64,000 bases of DNA. Source: CALXOD01 sp964402715. GTDB taxonomy: Bacteria > Verrucomicrobiota > Lentisphaeria > Victivallales > Victivallaceae. The position numbers were made by a program, and so were the translations under genes. The stretch covers positions 1-64,000 of the forward strand of contig CAYODJ010000004.1 of NCBI GenBank assembly GCA_964402715.1, written 5' to 3'. Below the pieces are notes generated by a model. It did no database searches, was not told the DNA's origin, and worked only from the letters and a program-made list of their open reading frames with translations. This document shows, in pieces, positions 54,049 to 62,501 of this stretch (positions are counted from its first letter, which is position 1; the number at the start of each line of letters is the position of its first letter).

Positions 54049-54754
54049 CGCCACTTCCTCCATGTTTCTTCACTGTTTGCAAATACCGCTCCCACAAGTC
54101 CGGCCGCCGCTCCCTCGTCAGACGCTCCGACTCGCCGCGCCTCCATTCCTCGATGCGGCGGTGATCGCCGGAGAGGAGCACCTCCGGCACCGTCCGTCCC
54201 GAGAACTCGGGGGGACGCGTGTACTGCGGATACTCCAGCAGCCCCGTCGCGAACGACTCGTCCGCCGACGACTCGGAGCTTCCCAGCGCACCCGGCAGCA
54301 GCCGGACCACCGCGTCGATCATCACCATGGCGGCGAGATTGCCGCTGGTCAGCACCATGTCGCCGATGGAATACTCGCGGTCGACGAACAGATCGACCGC
54401 CCGCTGATCCACACCCTCGTAATGACCGCACACCACCAGCAGGTGCCGCCGCCGGCTGAGCTCGTCCGCCGCCCTCTGATCGAAAGGAACCCCCCTCGGC
54501 GAAGTCAGCAGCACCAGCGTGTCGTCGCCGCGCAGATCCGCGATCGCGTCGGCGAGCACCTCGACTTTCATCAGCATGCCCGGCCCGCCTCCGTAGGGCT
54601 TGTCGTCCACCGTCCCGCGCCGGTCTCCGGCGTACCGCCGCAGATCCACCGCGGCGATCTCCACCAGGCCGTTCCTGATCGCGCGGCCGACGATGCTCCC
54701 GCCCAGCGGTCCCGGATACATCTCCGGGAAAAGCGTCAGCACGTCGATCTTCAA
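54005..54754 (-). CDS. trmD: tRNA (guanine-N1)-methyltransferase TrmD
   Basis: TrmD methylates G37 of tRNAs and prevents frameshifting. The 249-residue knotted methyltransferase has KIDVLTLFPEMY at the start, VDDKPYGGGPGMLMK near residue 49, VVCGHYEGVDQRAVDLFVDREYSIGDMVLTSGNLAAMVMIDAVVRL near residue 107, and LLEYPQYTRPPEF. The start codon is TTG at 54754, 4 nt after khpA; similarity to the family begins right there, so the rare start is well supported. The last 25 residues are unusual and lie over the rplS start. Confidence 0.95.
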   Translation of the reverse strand: MKIDVLTLFPEMYPGPLGGSIVGRAIRNGLVEIAAVDLRRYAGDRRGTVDDKPYGGGPGMLMKVEVLADAIADLRGDDTLVLLTSPRGVPFDQRAADELSRRRHLLVVCGHYEGVDQRAVDLFVDREYSIGDMVLTSGNLAAMVMIDAVVRLLPGALGSSESSADESFATGLLEYPQYTRPPEFSGRTVPEVLLSGDHRRIEEWRRGESERLTRERRPDLWERYLQTVKKHGGSGDEHSGQNSQRAAQK

Positions 54755-54758
54755 TTTC

Positions 54759-55076
54759 TCAATCAGCCACTTCCACCGAGACGCGCTGCCGCATGCGGCC
54801 GGCCGCTCCGCTCACCAGAGAACGTATGGCCATGATGGTCTTGCCCCGCTTGCCTACAATCTTGCCGATGTCTTCCTTGCGGCAGCTGATCCGGATGACG
54901 TAGCTGCCCGACTTCTCCTCGCAGCTCACACGGACGTCGTCCGGGGCGTCGACCAGCGCCCGCGCCACGTATCCCACGAAACCCTCCAGGTCGCGAACGC
55001 CGCGATCCCCTCCCGCGGCCGGCGCCGCCGTCCTGCCGGAGCCGCCGGTCAAAAATCTCAAAAATGCCTTAAGCAC
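54759..55076 (-). CDS. khpA: KH-domain RNA-binding protein KhpA
   Basis: A 105-residue KH protein (YlqC/KhpA family). The binding loop is GKIVGKRGKTIMAIRSLV near residue 73. The first 30 residues are a variable extension, longer than in typical members of about 75 residues. Start codon GTG, with GAGGA 8 nt upstream. It lies between rpsP and trmD, its usual place; rimM, often next to it, is absent. Confidence 0.93.
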   Translation of the reverse strand: MLKAFLRFLTGGSGRTAAPAAGGDRGVRDLEGFVGYVARALVDAPDDVRVSCEEKSGSYVIRISCRKEDIGKIVGKRGKTIMAIRSLVSGAAGRMRQRVSVEVAD

Positions 55077-55141
55077 CTTCTTTTCCTCACCCTCGTAATT
55101 GCCGGGGGCGCCCGTCCGGCCGGACGGGCGTCTCCGCGATG

Positions 55142-55489
55142 TTATTCCTGGGCGTCTCCGGACTTCTCTCCGGCGGACGCCTCGGCCTTGGCCTTCTCGG
55201 CCGCGGCCAGAGCCTTCTTGGAAGGCTTGACCGGCTTCACCTTGTCCTTGAGCGACACGCCCTTGGCCGCGCGGCCGGCGATGGCGGCGACGGTCTCCGA
55301 GACCGCGGCTCCGACGCCTTTCCAGTAATTGAACCTCTCGAGAGCGATCTTCTCGTCCTTGTGCCGCGGATCATAGAAGCCGAGCTCCTCGATCGCCCTG
55401 CCGTCGCGGCTCGAGCGTCCGTCCATCACCACAATGCGGAAACAGCTGACGTTCCTGGTGCCCGTCCTCTTCAGTCTGATTCTTACCAT
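55142..55489 (-). CDS. rpsP: 30S ribosomal protein S16
   Basis: A 115-residue S16. VRIRLKRTGTRNVSCFRIVVMDGRSSRDGRAIEELGFYDPR is the conserved core, followed by a Lys/Ala-rich tail of about 35 residues. First gene of rpsP-khpA-trmD-rplS-rnhB. AGAAGG precedes the ATG. Confidence 0.98.
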   Translation of the reverse strand: MVRIRLKRTGTRNVSCFRIVVMDGRSSRDGRAIEELGFYDPRHKDEKIALERFNYWKGVGAAVSETVAAIAGRAAKGVSLKDKVKPVKPSKKALAAAEKAKAEASAGEKSGDAQE

Positions 55490-55696
55490 AGTGCCTTCTC
55501 TGTCCTAGAATTTTCGTCACGGGCGGCGGCGCGGACCGCCGCCGCAAAACAGCATCGTGCCGCGCCGCGGCGCGCCTCCAGCTACAGGGCGCATCGCGGC
55601 AGCTCCATCCCCGCCGCGGCCGCCGCCGCCCGAATCCGGTTCAGAGGATGAACAACCTGGCTCCGGAGCCGGCGACCGTCTCGACGAAGAATTTCT

Positions 55697-55724
55697 AATA
55701 TACCCCCGCAATCCGATTCTGCAA
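55697..55724 (-). promoter_or_regulatory. candidate sigma-70 promoter for the rpsP operon
   Basis: On the minus strand TTGCAG (55719-55724), a 16-bp spacer and TATATT (55697-55702) would give a leader of about 200 nt before rpsP. The leader is GC-rich and holds no recognised motif. Confidence 0.5.
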
Positions 55725-55764
55725 GAAAATTTTCACCGCGCGGCGGGCATCCCGGCGGCCGCCG

Positions 55765-55793
55765 TTGAAATCTCGCCGCCGCGGCGGTATATT
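55765..55793 (+). promoter_or_regulatory. candidate sigma-70 promoter for the PQ-loop-like gene
   Basis: TTGAAA (55765-55770), a 17-bp spacer and TATATT (55788-55793), divergent from the rpsP promoter 40 bp away. The spacer is a GC-only inverted repeat (GCCGCC-GCGGCGG), a possible operator. Confidence 0.5.
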
Positions 55794-55935
55794 ACGCACG
55801 CAGGGACGACGGGGGCGGTCGCATCCGCCGGCGGGTGACGTCTCCGCGACCCCGGAAGAACAAACCGTCGGAACCGTCGCGCGGAACGGCCGTCATCGGC
55901 CCGGCGGAAACTCAGGACACGGCTAAGGTGGGGAA

Positions 55936-56271
55936 ATGCATACACTGCGGGAACTCTTTTCGTTTCAACCCGGAAGTCTGAGCTGGTTCGAAGCCGCCAT
56001 GCTCATCTGCTTCGCGTCGAGCTGGCCGGCGGCGATCTGGAAGACCGTGCGCAGCAGGAACCCCGGCGGCAAGAGCGTCACGTTCGCGGTGCTCGTCATC
56101 ATCGGCTATCTGTGCGGCTGTCTTCACAAGATCTTCTACCATCCGGATTTCGTCATCTGGCTCTACGTGCTCAACGGGGCGATGGTGGCGGCCGACATGA
56201 TTCTGGTTCTCCACTACCGGAGAATGCGCCGGAGGATCAATCCCGCCGGCGGCGGTCCGGCGGCGCCATGA
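55936..56271 (+). CDS. small PQ-loop-like membrane protein
   Basis: A 111-residue protein with three predicted helices (about 20-38, 47-68, 72-95). The string AMLICFASSWPAAIWKTVRSRNPGGKS resembles a PQ-loop/SemiSWEET half-transporter repeat, where a Pro near a helix end is followed by a basic Ser/Gly-Lys-Ser loop. Such proteins often dimerise to move small solutes, but the substrate is unknown. AAGGTGG precedes the ATG. The 3' end overlaps the convergent prmC gene by 35 bp. Confidence 0.7.
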   Translation: MHTLRELFSFQPGSLSWFEAAMLICFASSWPAAIWKTVRSRNPGGKSVTFAVLVIIGYLCGCLHKIFYHPDFVIWLYVLNGAMVAADMILVLHYRRMRRRINPAGGGPAAP

Positions 56272-57130
56272 CGCCCCTGACCAGACGGTCCAGTCCGGCG
56301 TAGTCGCGCCGCACCGAGACCTCCGAGTAGCCGATTCTCCTCAGCGCCTCCGCGACCGTCTTCCCCTGACGGCAGCCGATCTCGAAAACGACGCCAGCTC
56401 CCGGCTTCAGATGCGGCGGCGCCTGACGCGCCAGCTCAAGAATGAGACCGGCGCCGTCGTCCGGCGCGACCAGCGCCAGCCTCGGCTCGTAGTCGCGCAC
56501 CTCCGGCTGCAGACCGGCGTACTCCGACTCGGCGACGTAGGGGAGATTGGCCGCGATGAAATCGAACCTCTCGCCGGGCTCCAGCGCCGAGAGAAGGTCG
56601 CTCCGGCGCAGCGACACGCGATCGCCGAGCCGGTATCTGGCCCGGTTGGACTCCGCCACCGCCAGAGCCTCCGGACTTATGTCCAGCGCCAGAACCGAGA
56701 CGTCGTCCCTGGCGCGCGCCACCGACAGCGCGACGGCGCCGGATCCGGTGCCGACGTCCAGCAGTCTGCCCCCGCGCGGAAGGTCGTCGATCAGAGCCTC
56801 GGCCATCAGCTCCGTCTCCGGCCGCGGAATCAGCACGTCCGGAGTCACCTCCAGCTCGAGATCCATGAAAGCGGCGCGTCCGGCGATGTACTGCAGCGGT
56901 TCGCGGCGGCGGCGGCGTGTCACCCACGCCTCCCCGCGCGCCAGCACGTCCGGTGAAATCGCCTCGGTCCGGCGGATCAGCGGGCGCGGAACCCCGGTCA
57001 GCTCGCTGTACATGAGCTCGCTCTCCCTCCCCGCATCCTCCACGCCGGCGTCTCCGAGCGCGCGCGTCCACCGCGCCAGAGCCGCGCCGACCGTGTCCGC
57101 CGCGGGACATGCTCCGTGCGAAGTTTCCAT
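56237..57130 (-). CDS. prmC: peptide chain release factor N5-glutamine methyltransferase PrmC
   Basis: PrmC methylates the GGQ glutamine of release factors. The 297-residue protein has a helical N-terminal domain with REPLQYIAGRAAFMDLELEVTPDVLIPRPETELM near residue 80, the SAM motif LLDVGTGSGAVALSVAR near residue 121, and the catalytic motif AANLPYV near residue 186 (NLPY, a known variant of NPPY). The start is ATG 57130, with GGAGGTG 10 nt upstream. prfA, its common neighbour, is absent. Confidence 0.94.
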   Translation of the reverse strand: METSHGACPAADTVGAALARWTRALGDAGVEDAGRESELMYSELTGVPRPLIRRTEAISPDVLARGEAWVTRRRRREPLQYIAGRAAFMDLELEVTPDVLIPRPETELMAEALIDDLPRGGRLLDVGTGSGAVALSVARARDDVSVLALDISPEALAVAESNRARYRLGDRVSLRRSDLLSALEPGERFDFIAANLPYVAESEYAGLQPEVRDYEPRLALVAPDDGAGLILELARQAPPHLKPGAGVVFEIGCRQGKTVAEALRRIGYSEVSVRRDYAGLDRLVRGVMAPPDRRRRD

Positions 57131-57219
57131 AAAAAAAACGCACCTCCCCGCGCCGCCCGGGTGCGGCGCGCCTCCGCGAACGCGCATGGACAGGACGGAC
57201 GGCTCCCGTTCCGCGCGGA

Positions 57220-57465
57220 CTATCTCTCCGAAGCCTCGCCGAACAGGTCGATGAATTCCTCTCTGGAGAGCTCCGCCAGATTTTTCCCGCGCCTGGCGAG
57301 CCCCTCGTTGAACTTCAGCACCGTCTCCGTCATCCGATCATGAGTTTCTTCGGATCCCCCCAGCAGGCAGAACTGCTCGCCCCTGGTGATTCTCTGATGT
57401 CCGTCGTCGCCGTCAAGCCCCACGCCGAGCAGAAACGCGCACCGTTCCGGTTTTGGTTCGTCCAT
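57220..57465 (-). CDS. small conserved-looking protein of unknown function
   Basis: An 81-residue soluble protein I cannot name. It contains LLGVGLDGDDGHQRITRGEQFCLLGGSEETHDRM, whose dense Gly, His, Asp and Glu content looks like a conserved motif rather than chance, and ends in the acidic helix LSREEFIDLFGEA. The start is ATG 57465 with AGGGGA upstream. It lies 90 bp before prmC on the same strand and may be co-transcribed with it. Confidence 0.65.
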   Translation of the reverse strand: MDEPKPERCAFLLGVGLDGDDGHQRITRGEQFCLLGGSEETHDRMTETVLKFNEGLARRGKNLAELSREEFIDLFGEASER

Positions 57466-57570
57466 GCCTGTTCCCCTCAAAGTTTTTCCGGCGGTTCATC
57501 ACCACGATCCGCTTCCGTCCGCACCCAATATAACGCCGCGCCGGCAAAAGTCCAGCGGCCGACGGCCGGC

Positions 57571-57599
57571 TTGCATTTGCCGGCGCCGCAGTGTAGATT
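57571..57599 (+). promoter_or_regulatory. candidate sigma-70 promoter for fabD-fabG
   Basis: TTGCAT (57571-57576), a 17-bp spacer and TAGATT (57594-57599) lie 128 bp before the fabD ATG. Confidence 0.45.
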
Positions 57600-57726
57600 A
57601 CGGCGTGTTTTTTCCGTCCGTTTTTTCCGCAGAACCGCGGAAGGCGGCCGGTTAACTTCTAATCTAAAAACCGACCGACGGCCGGCGCCGCGCCGCCGCG
57701 GCGGCAGGCGCTGGAGTGACAGGATC

Positions 57727-58641
57727 ATGAGAGATTTCTTCGTTTTCGCCGGACAGGGGGCTCAGGCCGTCGGCATGGGCAGGGATTTCGCGGAAATGAG
57801 CGCGCCCGCCGCCCGCATCTTCGAGGAGGCCGACTCCGTGCTGGGCTATCCGCTCAGCGAAATCTGCTTCGGCGGTCCCGCGGAGAGACTGACCGAAACC
57901 CGCCACTGCCAGACGGCGATCTACACCGTCAGCTGCGCGGCGCTGGCCGCCTTCAGGGACAGATTCCCCGGAGTCCGTCCGAGCGGATGCGCGGGGCTGA
58001 GCCTGGGCGAATACGCCGCCCTGTACGCGGCCGGAGCTTTCTCTTTCGCCGACGGACTGCGTCTGCTGTCCAGACGCGCCGAACTCATGGACCGCGCCTG
58101 CCGTGACGCCGACGGCGGCATGGCGTCGGTTCTCGGCAGCGATCCGGCCGTGATCGGCGAGGTCTGCGCCCTGTGCGGCGTCGACGTGGCCAACTACAAC
58201 AGTCCCGGACAGATCGTCATCAGCGGCGCCTCGGAGAATCTGAAACGGGCGGTGACCGAACTCAAGACGAGAGGCATGCGCAAGGTGATTGTGCTCAACG
58301 TCGCCGGCGCCTTCCATTCGCGGCTGATGCGCCGGGCCGGCGAAGATCTGAGACCGGTTCTCGAACAGGCTCCGATCCGGATGCCTGAGATCCCGGTCTG
58401 GCACAACTTCACCGCGGCGCCGGCGGACTCCGTCGGCGCGATCCGCGACAATCTGGCCAGTCAGGTGGCGGGAAGCGTCCGCTGGGAGGAGTGCGTCCGC
58501 GGGATGGTCGCCGCCGGCGGCGGCCGCATGATCGAGTTCGGACCCGGCTCCGTGCTCACCGGGCTGATGCGGCGCACCATGCCGGAGATTCCGACCGTCA
58601 ACATCAACTGCGCGGACTCGCTGTCCGCGTATGCTCGGTAA
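57727..58641 (+). CDS. fabD: malonyl-CoA:ACP transacylase FabD
   Basis: FabD loads malonate onto acyl carrier protein for fatty acid synthesis. The 304-residue protein starts FFVFAGQGAQAVGMG, has the nucleophile in CAGLSLGEYAALYAAGA near residue 92 (GLSLG), the Arg in RRAELM near residue 117, and the catalytic His in NVAGAFHSRLM near residue 198. The start is ATG 57727, where similarity begins. fabG follows 64 bp downstream; acpP and fabF are not adjacent. Confidence 0.96.
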   Translation: MRDFFVFAGQGAQAVGMGRDFAEMSAPAARIFEEADSVLGYPLSEICFGGPAERLTETRHCQTAIYTVSCAALAAFRDRFPGVRPSGCAGLSLGEYAALYAAGAFSFADGLRLLSRRAELMDRACRDADGGMASVLGSDPAVIGEVCALCGVDVANYNSPGQIVISGASENLKRAVTELKTRGMRKVIVLNVAGAFHSRLMRRAGEDLRPVLEQAPIRMPEIPVWHNFTAAPADSVGAIRDNLASQVAGSVRWEECVRGMVAAGGGRMIEFGPGSVLTGLMRRTMPEIPTVNINCADSLSAYAR

Positions 58642-58705
58642 ACCGCGGGAGACGTGGACGGCCCGCACGGTTCTCAACGAAAACACGAAAGGAACAGCTG
58701 CCATC

Positions 58706-59458
58706 ATGAGTCAGGAAAAACGTCTGGAGGGCAAGGTCGCCCTGATAACCGGAGGAGCGCGCGGCATCGGCAAGGCCATCTGTGAGCGTCTCGCCTCCGA
58801 GGGAGCAAAGCTCGCCATCGTCGACGTCATGCTCGACAGGGCGCAGCAGACCGCCGACGAATTCACGTCGCGCGGCGTCGAGGCGCGCGCCTACTCAGGC
58901 GACGTGTCGAAAATGGCGGACGCCGAATCCACCGTCGCCGCCGCAGTCGCCGACTTCGGACGCCTGGACATCCTGGTCAACAACGCCGGCATAACCAAGG
59001 ACACGCTGATCATGCGCATGAGCGAGGAGCAGTGGGACGCGGTCATCTCGGTCAACCTCAAGGGTACTTTCAACTTCACCAAGGCCGCCTGCCGCGTCAT
59101 GATGAAGCAGCGTTCCGGCAAAATCGTCAACATCGCCTCGGTGGTGGGACGCATGGGCAACGTCGGACAGGCCAACTACGCCGCGTCCAAGGCCGGAGTG
59201 ATCGCCCTGGCCAAGACCACCGCCAAGGAGTTCGCATCCCGCAACATCCAGGTGAACGCGGTCGCTCCCGGCTACATCATCACCGACATGACCGCCAAAC
59301 TCACGCAGCAGGCGACCGAATCCTTCCTCTCCATAACCCCGGCCAGGCGCGGCGGAACCCCGCAGGATGTGGCCAACGTCGTGTTCTTCCTCTGCTCGCC
59401 GGACTCGGATTTCGTGACCGGCCAGGTGATCAACGTCGACGGAGGTCTGCTGATGTAG
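58706..59458 (+). CDS. fabG: 3-oxoacyl-ACP reductase FabG
   Basis: A 250-residue short-chain dehydrogenase that reduces beta-ketoacyl-ACP with NADPH. The cofactor motif is LITGGARGIGKAICERL near residue 13, NNAGITKDTLIMRMSEEQWD near residue 92, and the catalytic Ser-Tyr-Lys are in NIASVVGRMGNVGQANYAASKAG near residue 140. The ending FVTGQVINVDGGLLM is typical. The start at 58706 is supported by similarity; AAAGGA lies 12 nt upstream. A terminator follows. Confidence 0.96.
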   Translation: MSQEKRLEGKVALITGGARGIGKAICERLASEGAKLAIVDVMLDRAQQTADEFTSRGVEARAYSGDVSKMADAESTVAAAVADFGRLDILVNNAGITKDTLIMRMSEEQWDAVISVNLKGTFNFTKAACRVMMKQRSGKIVNIASVVGRMGNVGQANYAASKAGVIALAKTTAKEFASRNIQVNAVAPGYIITDMTAKLTQQATESFLSITPARRGGTPQDVANVVFFLCSPDSDFVTGQVINVDGGLLM

Positions 59459-59490
59459 CGTCGGCGCCGCCTCTCATGCGGTAACGGAAC

Positions 59491-59535
59491 TCCGCGATCC
59501 GCGACGCACCGCCGCGTCCGGATCGCGGATTTTTT
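59491..59535 (+). terminator. rho-independent terminator after fabG
   Basis: An 11-bp perfect stem TCCGCGATCCG/CGGATCGCGGA with a 17-nt loop is followed by six T residues. It lies about 30 bp after the fabG stop, between convergent fabG and xseA. Confidence 0.85.
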
Positions 59536-59568
59536 CATGTCTGCGGCGGCCTGCGGCAGCGGATCGCA

Positions 59569-60759
59569 TCAACGCACCGTCAGCTCCAGGGAGCCGTCGG
59601 CCAGACGGGCGGTCAGCTCCGCGCCGGATCTCTGTCCGCGAGCGGACACGACCGGATGTCCGTTAGCATCGGTGAGAATGGCATAACCGCGCTCCAGCTG
59701 CCGGCGCGGATCCAGAATCCGCAGACGTCCCTCAAGCTCATTCAGAACATGATCGCCGTCCTTGAGCGACCGCTTCGCCTCCGTCGCCATCCGCGACTGC
59801 AGAGCATCCAGATCCCTGCCGCGCATGCGCAGCTGATACCGCGGCTCCTGAAAGCATTTTTTCCCCGCCAGATTCGCCAGCGCACCGCGCACCTCGGAAA
59901 GCCGCATCTTCACCGCGCCGAGCATTCCCCGCCCGAGACGGGACAGCGTCTCCACCATTTCTTCGCGCCGCCCGATCACCATCTCCGCGGCGGCGGTCGG
60001 GGTCGCCGCCCGCGCATCCGCGACGAAGTCGCAGATGGTGAAGTCGATCTCGTGCCCGACGGCGCTGATGACCGGAATCCGGCTGGAGGCGACGGCGCGA
60101 GCGAGCGCCTCGTCGTTGAACGACCAGAGATCCTCGGCGCTCCCGCCGCCGCGGGTGATCACCAGCACATCCACGCCCCCGACGCGGTTGAAGAAGCTGA
60201 CGCCGGACGCCAGCTGGGCCGCGGAGAACGCCCCCTGCACCTGCGCCGGATAAATCATGATGCTCAGATCGCTGAAACGCTGGTCCACAATCTTCAGGAA
60301 ATCACGGATCGCGGCCCCCGTCGGGCTGGTTATCACCCCCACCGCCCGCGGCAGCGCCGGAATCGGCCGCTTCCTCGCCTCGTCGAACAGCCCTTCCCGT
60401 TTGAGCTTGCCCTTGAGCTCCTCGAACCGGCGCTGCATCTCGCCCAGCCCGGCCGGACGGATCGTCCTGATGTAAAACCTGTACAAGCCGCGGACAATGT
60501 GCACATCCAGACGTCCGTACGTTTCGATCCTGTCTCCGTTCTTCAGCCGCAGATCGCGGACGGCGCCCGCGCCGCCGAAATAGACCGCGCCGATCTGGCT
60601 GCGTTCATCCTTGAGCTGAAAAAAAACGTGCCCGCTATCATATATTTTGAGATCGCTGACCTCTCCGCGGAGCCAGAACGGCGAAAAGCTGTTCTCGACA
60701 AGCTCCTTCATCGCGCCGTTGACGTCGCTGACGCTCCACACCGTGTCGCGGTCCGTCAT
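59569..60759 (-). CDS. xseA: exodeoxyribonuclease VII large subunit
   Basis: XseA with XseB degrades single-stranded DNA to short pieces. The 396-residue protein has the N-terminal OB domain (SPFWLRGEVSDLKIYDSGHVFFQLKD near residue 28) and the catalytic core VGVITSPTGAAIRDFLKIV, VLVITRGGGSAEDLWSFNDEALARAV and VISAVGHEIDFTICDFVADARAATPTAAAE. The C-terminal coiled region ends LERGYAILTDANG. The start overlaps the protease gene stop by 4 bp. xseB is not next to it. Confidence 0.96.
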   Translation of the reverse strand: MTDRDTVWSVSDVNGAMKELVENSFSPFWLRGEVSDLKIYDSGHVFFQLKDERSQIGAVYFGGAGAVRDLRLKNGDRIETYGRLDVHIVRGLYRFYIRTIRPAGLGEMQRRFEELKGKLKREGLFDEARKRPIPALPRAVGVITSPTGAAIRDFLKIVDQRFSDLSIMIYPAQVQGAFSAAQLASGVSFFNRVGGVDVLVITRGGGSAEDLWSFNDEALARAVASSRIPVISAVGHEIDFTICDFVADARAATPTAAAEMVIGRREEMVETLSRLGRGMLGAVKMRLSEVRGALANLAGKKCFQEPRYQLRMRGRDLDALQSRMATEAKRSLKDGDHVLNELEGRLRILDPRRQLERGYAILTDANGHPVVSARGQRSGAELTARLADGSLELTVR

Positions 60760-61397
60760 GCCGTCACCCCCCCGAACGCCGCCAGACAGCCGCGGAACAG
60801 ACCGCCGGTCAGCAGCTCTCCGAGCCGGTACAGCCACGGCAGACCGCAGACGAGCAGCACCATCAGGATGAACAGCGCCCCGCGGACCGCCTCGGAGCCG
60901 ACCCGCACGCCGTCCGGAAAAAACGAATCGACCACCGCCCAGCCGTCCAGACCCGGCACCGGCAGAAGATTGAAGAGCAGCAGCACCGCATTGAGCATGG
61001 CTCCGTTCAGCAGCGTGGTCATCGCGAACCCGGCCGAGGATCCGGCGCGGAACAGCAGCGCGGCCGACAGCGTGAACGCGACGAATAGACCGAGATTCGC
61101 GGCTGGGCCGGCGAGAGCCACCAGTGCGCGGCTGTACCTGTGACGGAGCCGCGATCTGTCCACCGGCACCTCGCCCCAGGCGATGCCGATCAGCAGCAGC
61201 GCGATCAGCGAGAAGAGCCCCATCTGGCGCAGGGGGTTCAGCGTCAGGTGCCCCCTGTCGGCTGCGGTGGAATCGCCCTGCAGCAGCGCCGCGTACGCGT
61301 GGAGACACTCGTGCAGACAGACGGAGAAGACGACCAGCAGCAGAACCGCCGCGAACATCCGCGGATTCTCAAAGAGCTGAGTGATGAACAACGACAT
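60756..61397 (-). CDS. site-2 protease family (M50) membrane metalloprotease
   Basis: A 213-residue protein with about five membrane helices. The zinc motif HECLH (HExxH) lies in the first long helix near residue 32, and the third ligand is in NLLPVPGLDGW near residue 146 (the NxxPxxxLDG motif). It is a short form without PDZ or CBS domains, similar to the Rv-type/SpoIVFB-like group, and would cut membrane-bound peptides. GGAGGAGGG precedes the ATG. It sits in an operon with the YqfO-like gene upstream and xseA downstream. Confidence 0.87.
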   Translation of the reverse strand: MSLFITQLFENPRMFAAVLLLVVFSVCLHECLHAYAALLQGDSTAADRGHLTLNPLRQMGLFSLIALLLIGIAWGEVPVDRSRLRHRYSRALVALAGPAANLGLFVAFTLSAALLFRAGSSAGFAMTTLLNGAMLNAVLLLFNLLPVPGLDGWAVVDSFFPDGVRVGSEAVRGALFILMVLLVCGLPWLYRLGELLTGGLFRGCLAAFGGVTA

Positions 61398-61414
61398 GCC
61401 GCGCCGCCCTCCTC

Positions 61415-61735
61415 CTATTCGTCCCCGACGGACACGCTCCAGTACTGGAAGGCGGGGGTCTCGTACGGGTGCGCCGCCCGCAGCGCGCGGACGATCTCCG
61501 GCATGCGCTCCGTCGGACAGAGCATCTCCAGCTTGACTTCTCGCACATGCTCGATCCTGCCCTGCGCTCCGACGAAAGGCGCGCTCCCGGGCAGAGGCTC
61601 GAACTGTCCGACGCCGTCGGTCTGCCAGCAGCAGCCGCGGTAGCATCCGAGTGCTCCGGCTCCGGCACCGAACAGCGCCGCCTTCACCGCCTCGACGTAA
61701 TCGGACGGCACGTAGACTTCCAGTTTCGAATACAT
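61415..61735 (-). CDS. stand-alone YqfO/NIF3 PII-like domain protein
   Basis: A 106-residue protein matching the PII/CutA-like domain that is inserted in some NIF3-type proteins (YqfO). YSKLEVYVPSDYVEAVKAALFGAGAGALGCYRGCCWQTDGVGQF and PYETPAFQYW are typical; family members often read G.YD.C...T.G.G.F and HPYEEPA. It lacks the NIF3 metal-binding domain. Function unknown. The start is ATG 61735, with GGAGG further upstream. It lies 17 bp before the protease gene. Confidence 0.8.
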   Translation of the reverse strand: MYSKLEVYVPSDYVEAVKAALFGAGAGALGCYRGCCWQTDGVGQFEPLPGSAPFVGAQGRIEHVREVKLEMLCPTERMPEIVRALRAAHPYETPAFQYWSVSVGDE

Positions 61736-61763
61736 ATTGACGTCGATCCTCCGCCGGCGCGTC

Positions 61764-61792
61764 TTGCTTTTTCGGCGATTCTGCAATAAAAT
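61764..61792 (+). promoter_or_regulatory. candidate promoter for the GspG-like gene
   Basis: TTGCTT (61764-61769), a 17-bp spacer and TAAAAT (61787-61792), 48 bp before the ATG at 61841. Its -10 overlaps the -10 of the opposite promoter, so the two may compete. Confidence 0.45.
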
Positions 61793-61818
61793 ATAGAATA
61801 TATCGGGAACGCGTCCAA
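61790..61818 (-). promoter_or_regulatory. candidate promoter for the YqfO-like/protease/xseA operon
   Basis: On the minus strand TTGGAC (61813-61818), a 17-bp spacer and TATATT (61790-61795) precede the ATG at 61735 by 55 bp. Confidence 0.5.
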
Positions 61819-61840
61819 TACAATTCTGGAGACCGCAAAA

Positions 61841-62452
61841 ATGACACGAAAAGTCCGCTTCTTCACGCTGCTCGAGCTGCTGGCGGTCATCGCCATCATC
61901 AGCATCCTCACGGGAATCGGCGTCGGCGTCTACTCCTACGCCATGAATTCCTCGCGGGAATCCGCCACCCGCTCCACGATGAAGCAGATCGAGACGGCGC
62001 TCGAAGGCGTGAAGCTGAAATACGGATACTACCCGCCCGCGGACGACGCCTCCGACGGACGCATATACATCGGAAAGGCGGACGGGACGCTCCCCTCAAT
62101 GCCGGCCGACGGCAAACCGTCGCAGATCATACGGGATGTGAACAGACAGATGAAAGTGCGGGAGGACAGTCTCTACATGGCCGATTTCATCCGGCAGCTG
62201 GACGTGGAGAAACTGCGTGACCAGACAAGAGACGACGGCGACGGATACCTGTGCCTGACCGACGCATGGGGCGCTCCGATCCGCTACGTCTGCCCCGGAA
62301 GAATCAACATCGAGTCCTACGATCTGATCTCGGCCGGACAGGACGGGGTTTTCGGCAAGGACGGCGACGCGGATCTGAAGGACAACTACAAATCCGACTA
62401 CTTCAGGGACGACGCGGGCGACATGGCCTGCGACGACCTGACCAACTTCTGA
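61841..62452 (+). CDS. type II secretion GspG-like pseudopilin
   Basis: A 203-residue protein with the prepilin leader RKVRFFTLLELLAVIAIISIL: the peptidase would cut before Phe or Thr, leaving Glu at position 5 of the mature chain. The C-terminal part has DAWGAPIRYVCPG and DLISAGQDGVFGKDGDAD, the GspG calcium-binding pattern. It may be the major pseudopilin of a secretion system encoded elsewhere or one of the many prepilin-type proteins found in Lentisphaerae. No gspD, E or F gene is visible. Confidence 0.82.
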   Translation: MTRKVRFFTLLELLAVIAIISILTGIGVGVYSYAMNSSRESATRSTMKQIETALEGVKLKYGYYPPADDASDGRIYIGKADGTLPSMPADGKPSQIIRDVNRQMKVREDSLYMADFIRQLDVEKLRDQTRDDGDGYLCLTDAWGAPIRYVCPGRINIESYDLISAGQDGVFGKDGDADLKDNYKSDYFRDDAGDMACDDLTNF

Positions 62453-62501
62453 GCGACGAGATCACGGCTTCGCGCCGGAAAGCGCCGCCGTGCGCGGCGG
62501 G

